From Leucothrix arctica (GTDB lineage: Bacteria; Pseudomonadota; Gammaproteobacteria; Thiotrichales; Thiotrichaceae): DNA of 64,000 nt. Positions 52,343 through 61,423 of this stretch are shown here, one piece after another; position 1 is the first letter of the stretch; each line of letters opens with the position of its first letter. The translations under genes and the position numbers were made by a program. The DNA is taken from the NCBI RefSeq assembly GCF_003172895.1, contig NZ_QGKL01000035.1, positions 124,001 through 188,000 of the forward strand. The letters run 5' to 3'. The notes under the pieces were generated by a model. The model was not told the origin of the DNA. It saw nothing but the letters and a program-made list of their open reading frames with translations, and did not search any database.

Positions 52343-52837
52343 ATGATTAAACGCGGATTAGAATCGCTGTGTACCGTACTTCGGGTGATGTTAGCTATAT
52401 TAGTCGGAGTCCTAATTATTCCAGTTGCGATGCAGGTGATTGCTCGTTATACCGGCATTATTCCTGTCTACCTTTGGACCGAAGAATTAGCCACCTTTAT
52501 TTTCGTCTGGGTCGTTATGATCGGTTCGGTGGTTGCTGTTTGGGATGGTACGCACTTTGACGTACAAGTCCTTCCAGATAGTTCTAGCCCATTTATTTTG
52601 TTTATCCAAAAAGCGATTGTACTTATACTCGTGGGTGGTTTTGGTGTGTTGTTCGCTTGGTACGGCATCGACTATGCGAAGTTTGGCTATGCTCAACATT
52701 CAGTGATGATGAATGCTAATTATTTGATAACGCACGTCACGATTCCACTGGCCGGATTGCTGTGGGGCGTTTTTTCTTTCTTCCGCTTAAGCGAAGCATT
52801 TACAGAATACAAATCGACTAAAAAGGTTGCTTCATGA
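52343..52837 (+). CDS. dctQ: TRAP transporter small membrane subunit DctQ
   Basis: A 164-residue membrane protein with four helices, matching the DctQ family: VMLAILVGVLIIPVAMQVIARYTGIIPVYLWTEELATFIFVWVVMIGSVVAVWDGTHFDVQVL, containing the conserved EELA/F region, and two more helices (VLILVGGFGVLFAWYG, HVTIPLAGLLWGVFSFF). It starts 33 bp after the hairpin, with aggatt upstream of the ATG, and overlaps dctM by 4 bp. Confidence 0.93.
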   Translation: MIKRGLESLCTVLRVMLAILVGVLIIPVAMQVIARYTGIIPVYLWTEELATFIFVWVVMIGSVVAVWDGTHFDVQVLPDSSSPFILFIQKAIVLILVGGFGVLFAWYGIDYAKFGYAQHSVMMNANYLITHVTIPLAGLLWGVFSFFRLSEAFTEYKSTKKVAS

Positions 52838-54144
52838 TTCTTTCTACCGGACTTGCTTGCGCGCTATTAGTGGGCGGCTTTTTACTTTTGGTTATCCTGC
52901 GTGTGCCAGTGGCATTTGCTTTGGGTATTGCCACCATTCCTGTTGTTGCGATGGATTTGCGTTTGACGCCATTCATCATCATCGACCGTATGTTTCAGTC
53001 GTATAACTCGTTTATATTATTGGCCGTACCGTTCTTCTTGTTAGCCGCCAACCTTATGAACTCGGGAAAGATTACCGATAAGCTCATCGACTTGGCAAGG
53101 GTGCTCACAGGCTGGATGCCGGGCGGCTTGGGTCATGTAAACGTTGCGGTATCAATGCTGTTTGCAGGTATCTCTGGGTCGTCTACAGCGGATGCAGCAG
53201 GTTGTGGAAAAATTCTTATTCCTTCGATGATTAAAGAAGGCTATGACCCGCGTTTTGCTATTGCACTGACTGCTTGCTCATCGGTTATGGGTGTCATCAT
53301 TCCTCCAAGTATTTTGATGATTGTTTGGGGTGGTGTGATGCAGGTATCGGTTGGGGCATTGTTCTTAGCTGGCGCAATACCCGGCTTAATGATTGGTTTC
53401 GCGCTAATGGCGACGGTGTACGGTTACGCGAAAGTGTACAACTACCCAATCGCTGAGAAGCCTACACTTAAAACAGCCTTTAAAGCGTTTAAAGGTGCTT
53501 TCCTTGCGATGTTAACGCCAGTGTTCGTTATCTACGGTATCGTTGCTGGTGTTGTGACACCAACTGAAAGTGCAATTATTGCAGCGGGTTACTCGTTGTT
53601 CTTAGGTATGGTTGTTTACAGAACAGTGACGGTACGTGAAGTAGGGACTATCCTTTATGACACAGGTCGCTTTGCATCAATCTCGTTATTCGCGATTGGT
53701 ACAGCGTCAGTGTTTGGTTGGTTGTTAGCATTCTATAAAGTGCCGTTGTTGATCATTACGTTTATGACTGACATGCAGCTAGGTAGCTTTGAAACTGCAT
53801 TGGCTATCGCGTTCCTATTCTTGTTCTTCGGTTTGTTTATTGATGCGATTCCGACGATCATTATTTTGGGAACCGTGTTACTACCTGTAGCGGCTCAAGC
53901 GGATATTTCTCCGATTATATTCGCTATCATCGGAATCATCTCGTTGGCGTTTGGACTGGTTACTCCTCCTTATGGTCTATGCCTGCTGATCTCCGCCTCC
54001 ATTGGTGGGATGAATGTGACTCAGGTGTTGAAGGAAGTGGTTATTATCCTTATACCGATGTTGCTGATTTTGTTGTTGATTATTATCTTCCCTGAGATTG
54101 CGCTTTGGTTACCTAAGCAACTTATGCCGGCTTCTTTTAATTAA
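52834..54144 (+). CDS. dctM: TRAP transporter large permease DctM
   Basis: A 436-residue permease of the DctM family with about 12-13 membrane segments. Signatures are LAVPFFLLAANLMNSGKITDKLIDLARVLTGWMPGGLGHVNVAVSMLFAGISGSSTADAAGCGKILIPSM, KEGYDPRFAIALTACSSVMGVIIPPS, GVVTPTESAII, DAIPTIIILGTVLLPVA and LAFGLVTPPYGLCLL. Length equals DctM (about 430). It overlaps dctQ by 4 bp and ends the operon. Confidence 0.95.
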   Translation: MILSTGLACALLVGGFLLLVILRVPVAFALGIATIPVVAMDLRLTPFIIIDRMFQSYNSFILLAVPFFLLAANLMNSGKITDKLIDLARVLTGWMPGGLGHVNVAVSMLFAGISGSSTADAAGCGKILIPSMIKEGYDPRFAIALTACSSVMGVIIPPSILMIVWGGVMQVSVGALFLAGAIPGLMIGFALMATVYGYAKVYNYPIAEKPTLKTAFKAFKGAFLAMLTPVFVIYGIVAGVVTPTESAIIAAGYSLFLGMVVYRTVTVREVGTILYDTGRFASISLFAIGTASVFGWLLAFYKVPLLIITFMTDMQLGSFETALAIAFLFLFFGLFIDAIPTIIILGTVLLPVAAQADISPIIFAIIGIISLAFGLVTPPYGLCLLISASIGGMNVTQVLKEVVIILIPMLLILLLIIIFPEIALWLPKQLMPASFN

Positions 54145-54172
54145 GAGCGTTTCAAGCAGTTAGTACTGAAGA

Positions 54173-54206
54173 GGGAGTAATGAGATTTCATTGCTCCCTT
54201 TTTTGT
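54173..54206 (+). terminator. Terminator after dctM
   Basis: gggagtaatga and tcattgctccc pair (one wobble) with a short gattt loop and are followed by tttttt. It lies 28 bp past the stop. Confidence 0.8.
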
Positions 54207-54323
54207 TTCATGGAATGAGTAAGTTGTTTGGGAGGTTATTGTTGGGAGTATATTATTTATTCTATTAAAAATAACCTCTCTGTGTCGACCTTATAGACTA
54301 TTTAGTAGTAGAGGAAAATATCA

Positions 54324-54671
54324 GTGATAGATCGCAAACATGGTATTTATAATGGCCGTAACAAGTCCTCCGCCTATAAAGACTTGGCATGGACGGTAGC
54401 CACATCATCGGATACCTCGTTAGATATCAAAGGGCAAACCAAATCAACACTAGATACAATTCAAGATAACCTAGTTGAGCTTGGTAGCGATAAAACTAGA
54501 ATAGTATCTGCTCAAGTCTATATCGCAGATATGAAGTTCAAATCATCGATGGATGCTGTTTGGTGCGAATGGTTTGGTGAAAACTCTCAAGACTGGCCAC
54601 AAAGAGCTTGTTTAGGTGTAGATCTTGACGGTGATGTGTTAATTGAAATAACCGTTACAGCAGTCCGTTAA
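54324..54671 (+). CDS. RidA/YjgF/YER057c/UK114 family protein
   Basis: A 115-residue protein starting at a GTG preceded by gaggaa. It shows the RidA fold signatures in diverged form: DLAWTVATSSDTSLDIKGQTKSTLDTIQDNLVELGSDKTRIVSAQVYIADMKFKSSMDAVWCEWF, then RACLGVDL and VLIEITVTAV. It resembles the diverged Rid subfamilies; the archetypal RidA has an Arg in the active site that removes reactive enamines or imines, and the equivalent here may be the Arg in QRACLG. No partner enzyme is adjacent. It follows the TRAP terminator and stands alone. Confidence 0.8.
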   Translation: MIDRKHGIYNGRNKSSAYKDLAWTVATSSDTSLDIKGQTKSTLDTIQDNLVELGSDKTRIVSAQVYIADMKFKSSMDAVWCEWFGENSQDWPQRACLGVDLDGDVLIEITVTAVR

Positions 54672-54738
54672 CTTACTTGTTAGTACTTCACTCAAAATGA
54701 TAAATAACAAGGTGTTTGAAGCAAGCAGGAATAGAATC

Positions 54739-55149
54739 ATGATCCAAAAGATTGGAAATACCAAAATTCAACCCAAGCACAAAGCTACATGTCACTGCGG
54801 TGCAGTTGAGCTTGAAATAACTTTGCCAAATGGTATTGAGAGTCCAAGGCGTTGTGACTGTTCAATTTGTCGTAGAAAAGGAGCTATTGTTGCTTCGGTT
54901 AAACTGGATAATATTCGAATAGTAAAAGGCCAAGATGTATTAAAGCTTTATCAGTTCGATACAAAAGAAGCTAAGCATTATTTTTGTACAAATTGTGGTA
55001 TTTACACTCATCATCAGCGTAGATCAAATCCGACTGAATATGGTTTTAATGTAGGGTGTTTAGAAGGCGTTAACCCTTTTGATTTGGGTGAGATTGTTAC
55101 TAATGACGGTGTAAATCATCCGTCTGATCGAAGCGCTCCGAGTGCTTAA
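54739..55149 (+). CDS. GFA-family (CENP-V type) zinc-binding protein
   Basis: A 136-residue protein of the GFA/CENP-V fold, related to glutathione-dependent formaldehyde-activating enzymes. I place the start at the ATG at 54739 with gcagga upstream. Zinc-binding Cys are in ATCHCGAVELEITLP, RRCDCSICRRKGAI and HYFCTNCGIYTHH. GFA itself is longer (about 190), and this short form occurs widely as an uncharacterised enzyme. Its function is therefore open. It follows the RidA-like gene by 67 bp. Confidence 0.85.
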   Translation: MIQKIGNTKIQPKHKATCHCGAVELEITLPNGIESPRRCDCSICRRKGAIVASVKLDNIRIVKGQDVLKLYQFDTKEAKHYFCTNCGIYTHHQRRSNPTEYGFNVGCLEGVNPFDLGEIVTNDGVNHPSDRSAPSA

Positions 55150-55179
55150 GTGACGTGTCTAACGTAAACTACCAACACA

Positions 55180-55478
55180 CAATCAAAGCGACTTTCTAGC
55201 AGACAAACTTCCACTAATATTACCACTTTCCAGTAAGCTATCAGCAAGATCACGTTTCTGCTGATGCTGTTTAATGATCTTCTGCTCGATAATATTTTCA
55301 GCAACTAAGCGATAAACCGTCACAGGGCGCGTTTGTCTAATACGATGCGCACGGTCAGACGCTTGATCTTCAATCGAAGGGTTCCACCAAGTATCCATGT
55401 GAACTACGTAGTTGGCTTCCGTCAAGTTTAGATCTGAGCCACCATCTTTCAAACTGATTAGGAATACATCGCCTATAG
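55180..55478 (-). pseudogene. Decayed copy of the 3' end of the SNF2 helicase gene
   Basis: On the minus strand the frame reads [90 protein letters not shown] before a stop. This corresponds nearly residue for residue to the last about 95 residues of the intact helicase at 55935-60098. The invariant Gly of motif VI (HRIGQ) is Arg here, and the copy lacks everything upstream. It is separated from the intact gene only by the VF530-family gene, so a partial duplication or an insertion event is likely. Confidence 0.8.
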
Positions 55479-55546
55479 CTACTTCGCAGTTGCAACTTTT
55501 GGCGTTATGCTATGTATACTTTCAGAAAGGTAAGAAAATTTATAGT

Positions 55547-55795
55547 ATGAGTAATAAACAGGAAAATAATTTCTTACACGGTATTACGTTAGAAAAAATG
55601 GTAACTGACCTAGTTGAGCATTACGGCTGGGACGGATTGGCTCAAAGGATCGATGTTAATTGCTTTAAGAGTGACCCATCAATTAAGTCATCTCTAAAAT
55701 TCTTACGTAAAACGCAATGGGCGAGAGATAAGGTTGAAAGTTTGTATATTTCAACATTTTCAAAACCATCACCGTGGGATAATTTTAAAAAATAA
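55547..55795 (+). CDS. VF530-family (DUF2132) small DNA-binding-like protein
   Basis: A protein of about 82 residues from the ATG at 55547. [58 protein letters not shown] matches the VF530 family, small proteins with a helical fold suggested to bind DNA. The frame extends upstream but only the part from MSNKQENN is family-like. The gene sits between a fragment and the intact form of the same helicase gene, which suggests it arrived together with the duplicated segment. Confidence 0.8.
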   Translation: MSNKQENNFLHGITLEKMVTDLVEHYGWDGLAQRIDVNCFKSDPSIKSSLKFLRKTQWARDKVESLYISTFSKPSPWDNFKK

Positions 55796-55872
55796 GTGGG
55801 GCTTTTGTTGCCAGATCATTAGAGATTAGATAAACACTTCAGCACATGAATCAAACTAGATTTATCGCAGAC

Positions 55873-55908
55873 ATAAAAAAGGAGCAATGAATTACCATTG
55901 CTCCTTTT
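55873..55908. terminator. Terminator between the VF530 gene and the helicase gene
   Basis: aaaggagcaatg and cattgctccttt form a perfect twelve-pair stem with a six-base loop. It has tttttt on the minus side (helicase) and tttt on the plus side. It probably serves both convergent genes. Confidence 0.85.
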
Positions 55909-55934
55909 GAAATACTTCCAGCTAAACCTTAGCC

Positions 55935-58900
55935 TTAAATATCTCGAATAAGCGCCAACATTTCCTTAGCACCCAAACTACCACTAATATCACCACCTTC
56001 CAGTAGGCTATCAGCAAGATCACGTTTCTGCTGATGCAGCTTAATGATCTTCTCTTCAATAGTGTCTTGAGCAACCAGACGATAAACCGTCACAGGGCGT
56101 GTCTGCCCAATACGATGAGCACGGTCAGATGCCTGATCTTCTACCGCAGGGTTCCACCAAGGATCCATATGAACCACGTAGTCAGCAGCGGTAAGGTTTA
56201 GACCAGAACCACCAGCCTTCAAGCTGATCAGGAATATATCGCCTTCACCCGCTTGGAACGCGTCTACACGCTCTTTACGCTGTGCCATGCTGGTACTACC
56301 ATCAAGGTACTGATAAGAGATGCCAGCTTGATCTAGGTACTCACGAATCAACTTCAAGTGCTTAACGAACTGACTAAAGACAAGCGCCTTATGGTCGTTC
56401 TCAAGCAGCTCTTCGGTCAGCGTCGCAAACTGCTGTAACTTACTACTTGGTAGCGTCGTTTCAGGCATAACCAATTTAGGGTTACAACTTGCCATACGTA
56501 GGCGCGTAATCGCAGCCAGTACTTTAAGGTGATCACCACCGTTCTCAGATTTACCCGGCTCCAAACCTTCAATAGCTTGCAGTCGAACCGCTTCATAAAG
56601 TGCGCGCTCGCCTTCACTTAACGGTACTTCTAGCGTTATCTCAGTACGAGGAGGTAGCTCACTAAGTACCTGTCCCTTAGTACGACGCAGCATAAATGGT
56701 TGGATCAATGCGCGAAGTGCATGACGTGCGCCATCATTCTTATCGCGTTCAATCGGCAGCATAAAGCGCTTCATAAACTGATCTTGTGTGTGCAATAGGC
56801 CCGGATTCAAGAAGCGGAATAAGCTCCAAAGCTCACCCAAATGATTCTCAATCGGTGTACCTGTTGTTACCAAGCGGAAGTCAGATTTAAGCTGGTGTGC
56901 GGTACGTGTACGCTTAGCGCCAACATTTTTAATGGCTTGAGCTTCATCCAATACAACCGTTGTCCACTGTGCTTCAATGAACTGTTCAGCATCTTGCTGA
57001 AGCAAACCGTAACTACAAATAATTAGGTCATTGGGCCCAGCATCTTTCAGTATTTCATCACGTTCTTTACCGCGATAAAAAATAGGGGTCAGTGTCGGTG
57101 CAAACTTTTCAGTTTCACTCATCCAGTTGTTACAAACGGATGTTGGTGCAACGACTAACGTTGGACCTTGCTCTGAACGCTGTAGGATCAATGCCAGTGT
57201 CTGGATAGTTTTACCCAAACCCATGTCATCGGCTAGACAGGCACCTACGCCCCATTCAGCCAAGCGGCATAACCACTGGAAACCTTGTTCCTGGTAGTCA
57301 CGTAGCTCTGTATTAAGCGTGTCAGGTACTGCAGGAGTAAAGTCTTTTAGCGACTCTAGTCGTGCGAGGTGTTTAACCCAAGCGTCATCAACAATACGCT
57401 CGCCAATGTCTTGTGTTAACTCATCAAGCGCCAACGCAGCAAGACTACTAATACGAATTTTGCCTTCGTGCTCTTCAGCTAAGCTGTGTAGTGCATTCAA
57501 TTTTTTCTGAAGCTGACGGGTTAGGGCAACATACTCGCCATCACCTAACTCAATAAAGCGACCGTTGCTTGATTTAGATAAGTCTAAAATCTGTTGCAGC
57601 GTTAGTACTAAGTCGTCATTAACAACTAAGCTACCATCTAACTGGAACCAGTCATCTGACTTGTTGATGTTAAGGCGCATACTGCCGCTATCAACACGAG
57701 ACTCAACACGTAGTGCTTCACCTTCTGGCCAAGCGATAACGACTTCTTCGCCTAACTCACGTAGCTGCTCTAGTAGCTCCAAGCAATCCTGAGGATCTTC
57801 GATAATGTATTCATCATCGTAGTCATCTTCGTCATGCTCAAGCGTTGCACTGTGCATCAATATATTTTGCTGACGCTCAGTCTCTAAGCCAAGGTCACGT
57901 TCGGTTTTGTACTTATCGCCATAGTGCTCAGTAACAAGCTTTCTACGACCTTGTCCCGGAGGGTAAAGTGGACCAAACGAACCAAACGGCTTAACACGTA
58001 ACGTGGCACGTAAACCTTCACCATAAGGTAATAAGTTAGCGTGAATACGCGTGTCAGACTCAACATCTTCTGCGTCAACCACACCTTCAAGGTCAGACTG
58101 AATACTGATCATCGGTGCTAGTGAGCCAAGTGTGTCGCGCAGCTGAGCTTCAGCTTCACGAGGAATAACCAAGCCTTGTGCCAAAATGTCATGCAGGCGC
58201 ATAACCTGATCGTTTTTGCGGTAGATGCAAAGACGGGTTGGTGTTTCTTTCTGAAGTACAAACTGGTCATTCGTTTTGCTTGAGAATACCGGTGGATAGA
58301 AGCTGATGCGTAACTTGTCACCTTCCTCATTAACCAATAGTTCAAACTCACTCTGAACCACTTCAAGCGGTGTATGACGAGATTGATCCCAATACAAAGC
58401 AGGGTGGCTCACCAACACTGGCCAAGCTGTATTCATGTCAATATAGCAAGGCGAGCTAGTGTCTGACTGTAAGTCAAAGTCAGGTCTATGCTGGATAAGG
58501 TTACATAGCTCAACATCTTTATCGCTAAGGTAAGCTAGCTCGGTGTACTCAAGCTTTAAACGTGCCAGTGACAGTGTGCGACCTTTTGACCATCCACCGG
58601 CAGCTTTGCGTTTTTGCACTTTCGGCATCAAGTTATAGCTGTCGTGGGTATCGGCTTCAAGCAACCAAATTAAGCGTTCTTCGCTGTGACGAACTGCTTG
58701 TACTTGGTGATCTGCCAGCATGTTTAGCGCATCAAGTGCACGTTCCCACTTAGCTTTTGGTGTAATTAGACTAAACAGTGAGCTAGTGCCGAGTGCTTTG
58801 TGCGCTTGCTCAGCAATCGCCTTATAGTCTTCTTGTGACTCAGGCTTACCTAAAAACGCGAGCGCCTGTGCGTACTCTGCTGCTAACCAATGGTAATTGG

Positions 58901-60098
58901 CATCACTTGACTGTTTGTAGCGTGTTTCTAGTTCTGCCTGTGTGACTTCATCTAACTGCTGACTCAGCCAATGCGTTAACACGCAGAATAATAATAGATT
59001 TAACTGACCGTGCTCAATATCCACAGGTGTTTTACTAACACTGAAGACACCTGTCGAAACAGACTCTAAATACTGTTGTAGTAACGTATGGGTAGAGGTG
59101 CGTTGGCTTTGCGTTAGCGCCAATCGAGCAATATGCAGATGATCAGCGTTTGGGCTAGCCATTAACGCAAGCGTCGGCAGAACAGTGAGTTCATGGTTCA
59201 GTGTGATAACACTTGAGCCTTTCCCTTCGACGTCCATCCCAATTATTTCGAGACTTGCATCAACACCAGAATGAATAAGGTGGCGAATTGACTCCAATAA
59301 GATATTAGCAGGGTTATGTGCTGAATCATCTGGCGCAACATCTAACGCGTCTAACTGACCCGTTAGCAAACAGTATAGTGTTTGCGTTTCAAGTATTTCG
59401 TCAGTCGCTTCAGCTTGCTCCGTACTCTCTGAAGTCGCTTTACGTTGCTGCATCAACTCCCACAACGGCTGTAGGTTTTGCAGCTTCTGCATACCAGTAT
59501 GCGCAAGGTCTTTAAATGCGTCAGATAGGATCGCAGGTTTAAGTGTTTCTAGTACTTCCGGATCTGGCGGCGTACCAAAAATAGGCTCATAAAAGCCTTT
59601 AGCATCCAGCGGTGTTTCGCTGTCTGAAAACTGTGCATAAGCTGTTTTAAGCGTCTCACGTAATCGCTCGCGGTCACCTCTAAATAGGTGAATACGAGCG
59701 TGAGAAATACCGTGTTCAAGATCCTGCCATGTCACCATGCCGTCAACTTGGCGTGGTTCAAATGCTTCTAAGATGCTTTCTGAGTAACTATCAAAGGTGC
59801 CATTACGCATAGCATCCATGGTAATTAGCTCACGCATTTCAGAGAGACAAGCAAAACGGTTGATGCCGGATGTAATCCAGCCACTATCCATCAGACCTTG
59901 AAGCACGGGTTTCAAACTATGTAGATTGAAACTCTCATCTCCGTCTGGGTTTTTAATGCCAACTTTGCGTGCACAGATTGCCAGTGGTGTCGCTGCCGTA
60001 GGAGCATAGATCACCGACAATAAGTGCAGTAGAGAACGCTCTAAGTCAGGTAGTGCTTGAAATGTGGATAGATCAAATTGAACGGTATTATCAGTCAT
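55935..60098 (-). CDS. SNF2-family DEAD/DEAH-box helicase (Rad54/HepA-like)
   Basis: A 1387-residue SWI2/SNF2-type ATPase. The first about 900 residues are divergent, helical and partly acidic (HDEDDYDDEYIIEDPQDC); I recognise no domain there. The motor spans about 930-1370: ELRDYQEQGFQWLCRLAEWGVGACLADDMGLGKTIQTLALI (Walker A), [112 protein letters not shown]. Such proteins remodel protein-DNA complexes or RNA polymerase. Gene neighbours do not show its role, and no defence partner genes are seen. It is transcribed toward the duplicated fragment. Confidence 0.9.
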   Translation of the reverse strand: MTDNTVQFDLSTFQALPDLERSLLHLLSVIYAPTAATPLAICARKVGIKNPDGDESFNLHSLKPVLQGLMDSGWITSGINRFACLSEMRELITMDAMRNGTFDSYSESILEAFEPRQVDGMVTWQDLEHGISHARIHLFRGDRERLRETLKTAYAQFSDSETPLDAKGFYEPIFGTPPDPEVLETLKPAILSDAFKDLAHTGMQKLQNLQPLWELMQQRKATSESTEQAEATDEILETQTLYCLLTGQLDALDVAPDDSAHNPANILLESIRHLIHSGVDASLEIIGMDVEGKGSSVITLNHELTVLPTLALMASPNADHLHIARLALTQSQRTSTHTLLQQYLESVSTGVFSVSKTPVDIEHGQLNLLLFCVLTHWLSQQLDEVTQAELETRYKQSSDANYHWLAAEYAQALAFLGKPESQEDYKAIAEQAHKALGTSSLFSLITPKAKWERALDALNMLADHQVQAVRHSEERLIWLLEADTHDSYNLMPKVQKRKAAGGWSKGRTLSLARLKLEYTELAYLSDKDVELCNLIQHRPDFDLQSDTSSPCYIDMNTAWPVLVSHPALYWDQSRHTPLEVVQSEFELLVNEEGDKLRISFYPPVFSSKTNDQFVLQKETPTRLCIYRKNDQVMRLHDILAQGLVIPREAEAQLRDTLGSLAPMISIQSDLEGVVDAEDVESDTRIHANLLPYGEGLRATLRVKPFGSFGPLYPPGQGRRKLVTEHYGDKYKTERDLGLETERQQNILMHSATLEHDEDDYDDEYIIEDPQDCLELLEQLRELGEEVVIAWPEGEALRVESRVDSGSMRLNINKSDDWFQLDGSLVVNDDLVLTLQQILDLSKSSNGRFIELGDGEYVALTRQLQKKLNALHSLAEEHEGKIRISSLAALALDELTQDIGERIVDDAWVKHLARLESLKDFTPAVPDTLNTELRDYQEQGFQWLCRLAEWGVGACLADDMGLGKTIQTLALILQRSEQGPTLVVAPTSVCNNWMSETEKFAPTLTPIFYRGKERDEILKDAGPNDLIICSYGLLQQDAEQFIEAQWTTVVLDEAQAIKNVGAKRTRTAHQLKSDFRLVTTGTPIENHLGELWSLFRFLNPGLLHTQDQFMKRFMLPIERDKNDGARHALRALIQPFMLRRTKGQVLSELPPRTEITLEVPLSEGERALYEAVRLQAIEGLEPGKSENGGDHLKVLAAITRLRMASCNPKLVMPETTLPSSKLQQFATLTEELLENDHKALVFSQFVKHLKLIREYLDQAGISYQYLDGSTSMAQRKERVDAFQAGEGDIFLISLKAGGSGLNLTAADYVVHMDPWWNPAVEDQASDRAHRIGQTRPVTVYRLVAQDTIEEKIIKLHQQKRDLADSLLEGGDISGSLGAKEMLALIRDI

Positions 60099-60122
60099 AA
60101 AAGGTCTTAATAGATTTTAAGC

Positions 60123-60602
60123 TTAGGTGTTTTTCAACACGCGTTGTTTGTCGCGATTCCAATCTTTCTCTTTAGAGTCAGCGCGCTTATCGTGTGTCTG
60201 TTTACCTTTTCCAAGGCCGATCTCGAGCTTCACTCTGTTATTTTTCCAATACAGAGCGAGCGGAACAATAGTATAACCCTTACGCTCGACTGATTGACTC
60301 AGCTTTACTAGCTCTTCAACGTGAAGAAGTAGCTTACGGTTACGTAGTGGGTCAGCGACGATGTGCGTTGAGACAGTACTCAACGGGGATATGTGGGTGT
60401 TGTTTAACCACGCTTCGCCTTTTTTGATAAAGACGTAACTTTCTTTCAGTTGAACTTTGCCTTCTCGAAGGCTCTTAACCTCCCAGCCTTCCATCACCAA
60501 ACCTGCTTCGAAAGTATCTTCGATAAAGTATTCGTGACGTGCAACCTTGTTCAACGCGATTGTTAAACCACCATGCCCTTTTTTCTTTTGCTTCTTAGCC
60601 AT
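60123..60602 (-). CDS. smpB: SsrA-binding protein SmpB
   Basis: SmpB binds tmRNA and is required for trans-translation. This 159-residue protein has the family signatures [108 protein letters not shown]. The C-terminal basic tail, which enters the decoding site, is present. It is divergent from ratA (88 bp), the usual arrangement. The tmRNA gene is not in this window. Confidence 0.96.
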   Translation of the reverse strand: MAKKQKKKGHGGLTIALNKVARHEYFIEDTFEAGLVMEGWEVKSLREGKVQLKESYVFIKKGEAWLNNTHISPLSTVSTHIVADPLRNRKLLLHVEELVKLSQSVERKGYTIVPLALYWKNNRVKLEIGLGKGKQTHDKRADSKEKDWNRDKQRVLKNT

Positions 60603-60690
60603 CCGTGTATTATACCCTCAGGTTGATTGCATTCGATACCGCTATTCGTTGATATTTTTAAGCAAGACACGTTTCAGGAAAGTTTACGCT

Positions 60691-61128
60691 ATGCCCAGCA
60701 TTAATCGCAGTGCACTGGTTTCTTACAGTGCAGAGCAAATGTACCAACTGGTCGATGATATATCCGCTTACCCAGAGTTTCTACCCTGGTGTGGTGGTTC
60801 TGAAGAGCATAATCGTTCTGAAGACCAAGTAAAAGCCTCCGTTACAATCCAAAAAGGCGCTATAAATAAGGTGTTTACCACGCAAAACACCCTTAAAAAA
60901 AATAGTCTAATTGAATTAAATTTATTGAACGGTCCCTTCAAAAAGTTGCATGGAACGTGGCGTTTTGAGCCACTTTCAGAAAAAGCCTGTCGAGTTACCT
61001 TCGATTTACACTTCGAATTTTCCAATATGTTAATCGGTTTGGCTATCGGTCCGATCTTTAATCAGATCGCAAATACCTTCGTTGATTCCTTTGTTGAGCG
61101 CGCCAAGGTCGTTTATGGCAAGTCTTAA
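60691..61128 (+). CDS. ratA: Ribosome association toxin RatA (START/polyketide-cyclase family)
   Basis: RatA is a START-like protein that in E. coli blocks subunit association; homologues are Coq10-like. From the ATG at 60691 (MPSINRSALVSYSAEQMYQLVDDISAYPEFLPWCGGSEE) it has 145 residues, as E. coli RatA. The longer open frame upstream overlaps smpB and was not used. Other features are VTIQKGAINKVFTTQN, LLNGPFKKLHGTWRFEPL and a C-terminal amphipathic helix FNQIANTFVDSFVERAKVVYG. Its last 14 bp overlap rnfH. Confidence 0.93.
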   Translation: MPSINRSALVSYSAEQMYQLVDDISAYPEFLPWCGGSEEHNRSEDQVKASVTIQKGAINKVFTTQNTLKKNSLIELNLLNGPFKKLHGTWRFEPLSEKACRVTFDLHFEFSNMLIGLAIGPIFNQIANTFVDSFVERAKVVYGKS

Positions 61129-61423
61129 TGTGGAGATCGTTTACGCCATGCCTGAGAAGCAAACGTTGTTGAGCTTTGAGGTAGAAGAGGGCACGACGCT
61201 CGACCAAGCGATTGGTTTATCCGGCCTTCAAACACATTATCCAGACCTTGATTTTTCAGAAATGAAAGTGGGCCTATTTGGCAAGCTAACACCGCGCACT
61301 CATGTGTTGCGAGAGAAAGATCGTATCGAACTTTACCGTCCGTTATTAGCTGACCCGAAAGAAGTCAGAAAACAACGTGCGGCTGCAGGCAAGAAAATGA
61401 AAAAAGGCGGGGATACAAAGTGA
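61115..61423 (+). CDS. rnfH: RnfH family ubiquitin-like protein
   Basis: A 102-residue protein of the RnfH (UPF0125) family with a beta-grasp fold. I start it at the ATG at 61115, which overlaps ratA by 14 bp. It shows VEIVYAMPEKQTLLSFEVEEGTTLDQAI, MKVGLFGKLTPRTHVLREKDRIELYRPLLADPKEVRKQRAAAGKK. The ratA-rnfH pair is conserved; its function is not known. The last 4 bp overlap holA, which is unusual because bamE normally follows. Confidence 0.93.
   Translation: MASLNVEIVYAMPEKQTLLSFEVEEGTTLDQAIGLSGLQTHYPDLDFSEMKVGLFGKLTPRTHVLREKDRIELYRPLLADPKEVRKQRAAAGKKMKKGGDTK

Noticed and set aside
55412-55546. Upstream extension of the VF530 frame
   Set aside because: It runs antisense to the helicase fragment; only the part from 55547 is like the family.
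60547-60690. Upstream extension of ratA
   Set aside because: It runs antisense through smpB and lacks similarity; the ATG at 60691 gives the family length.
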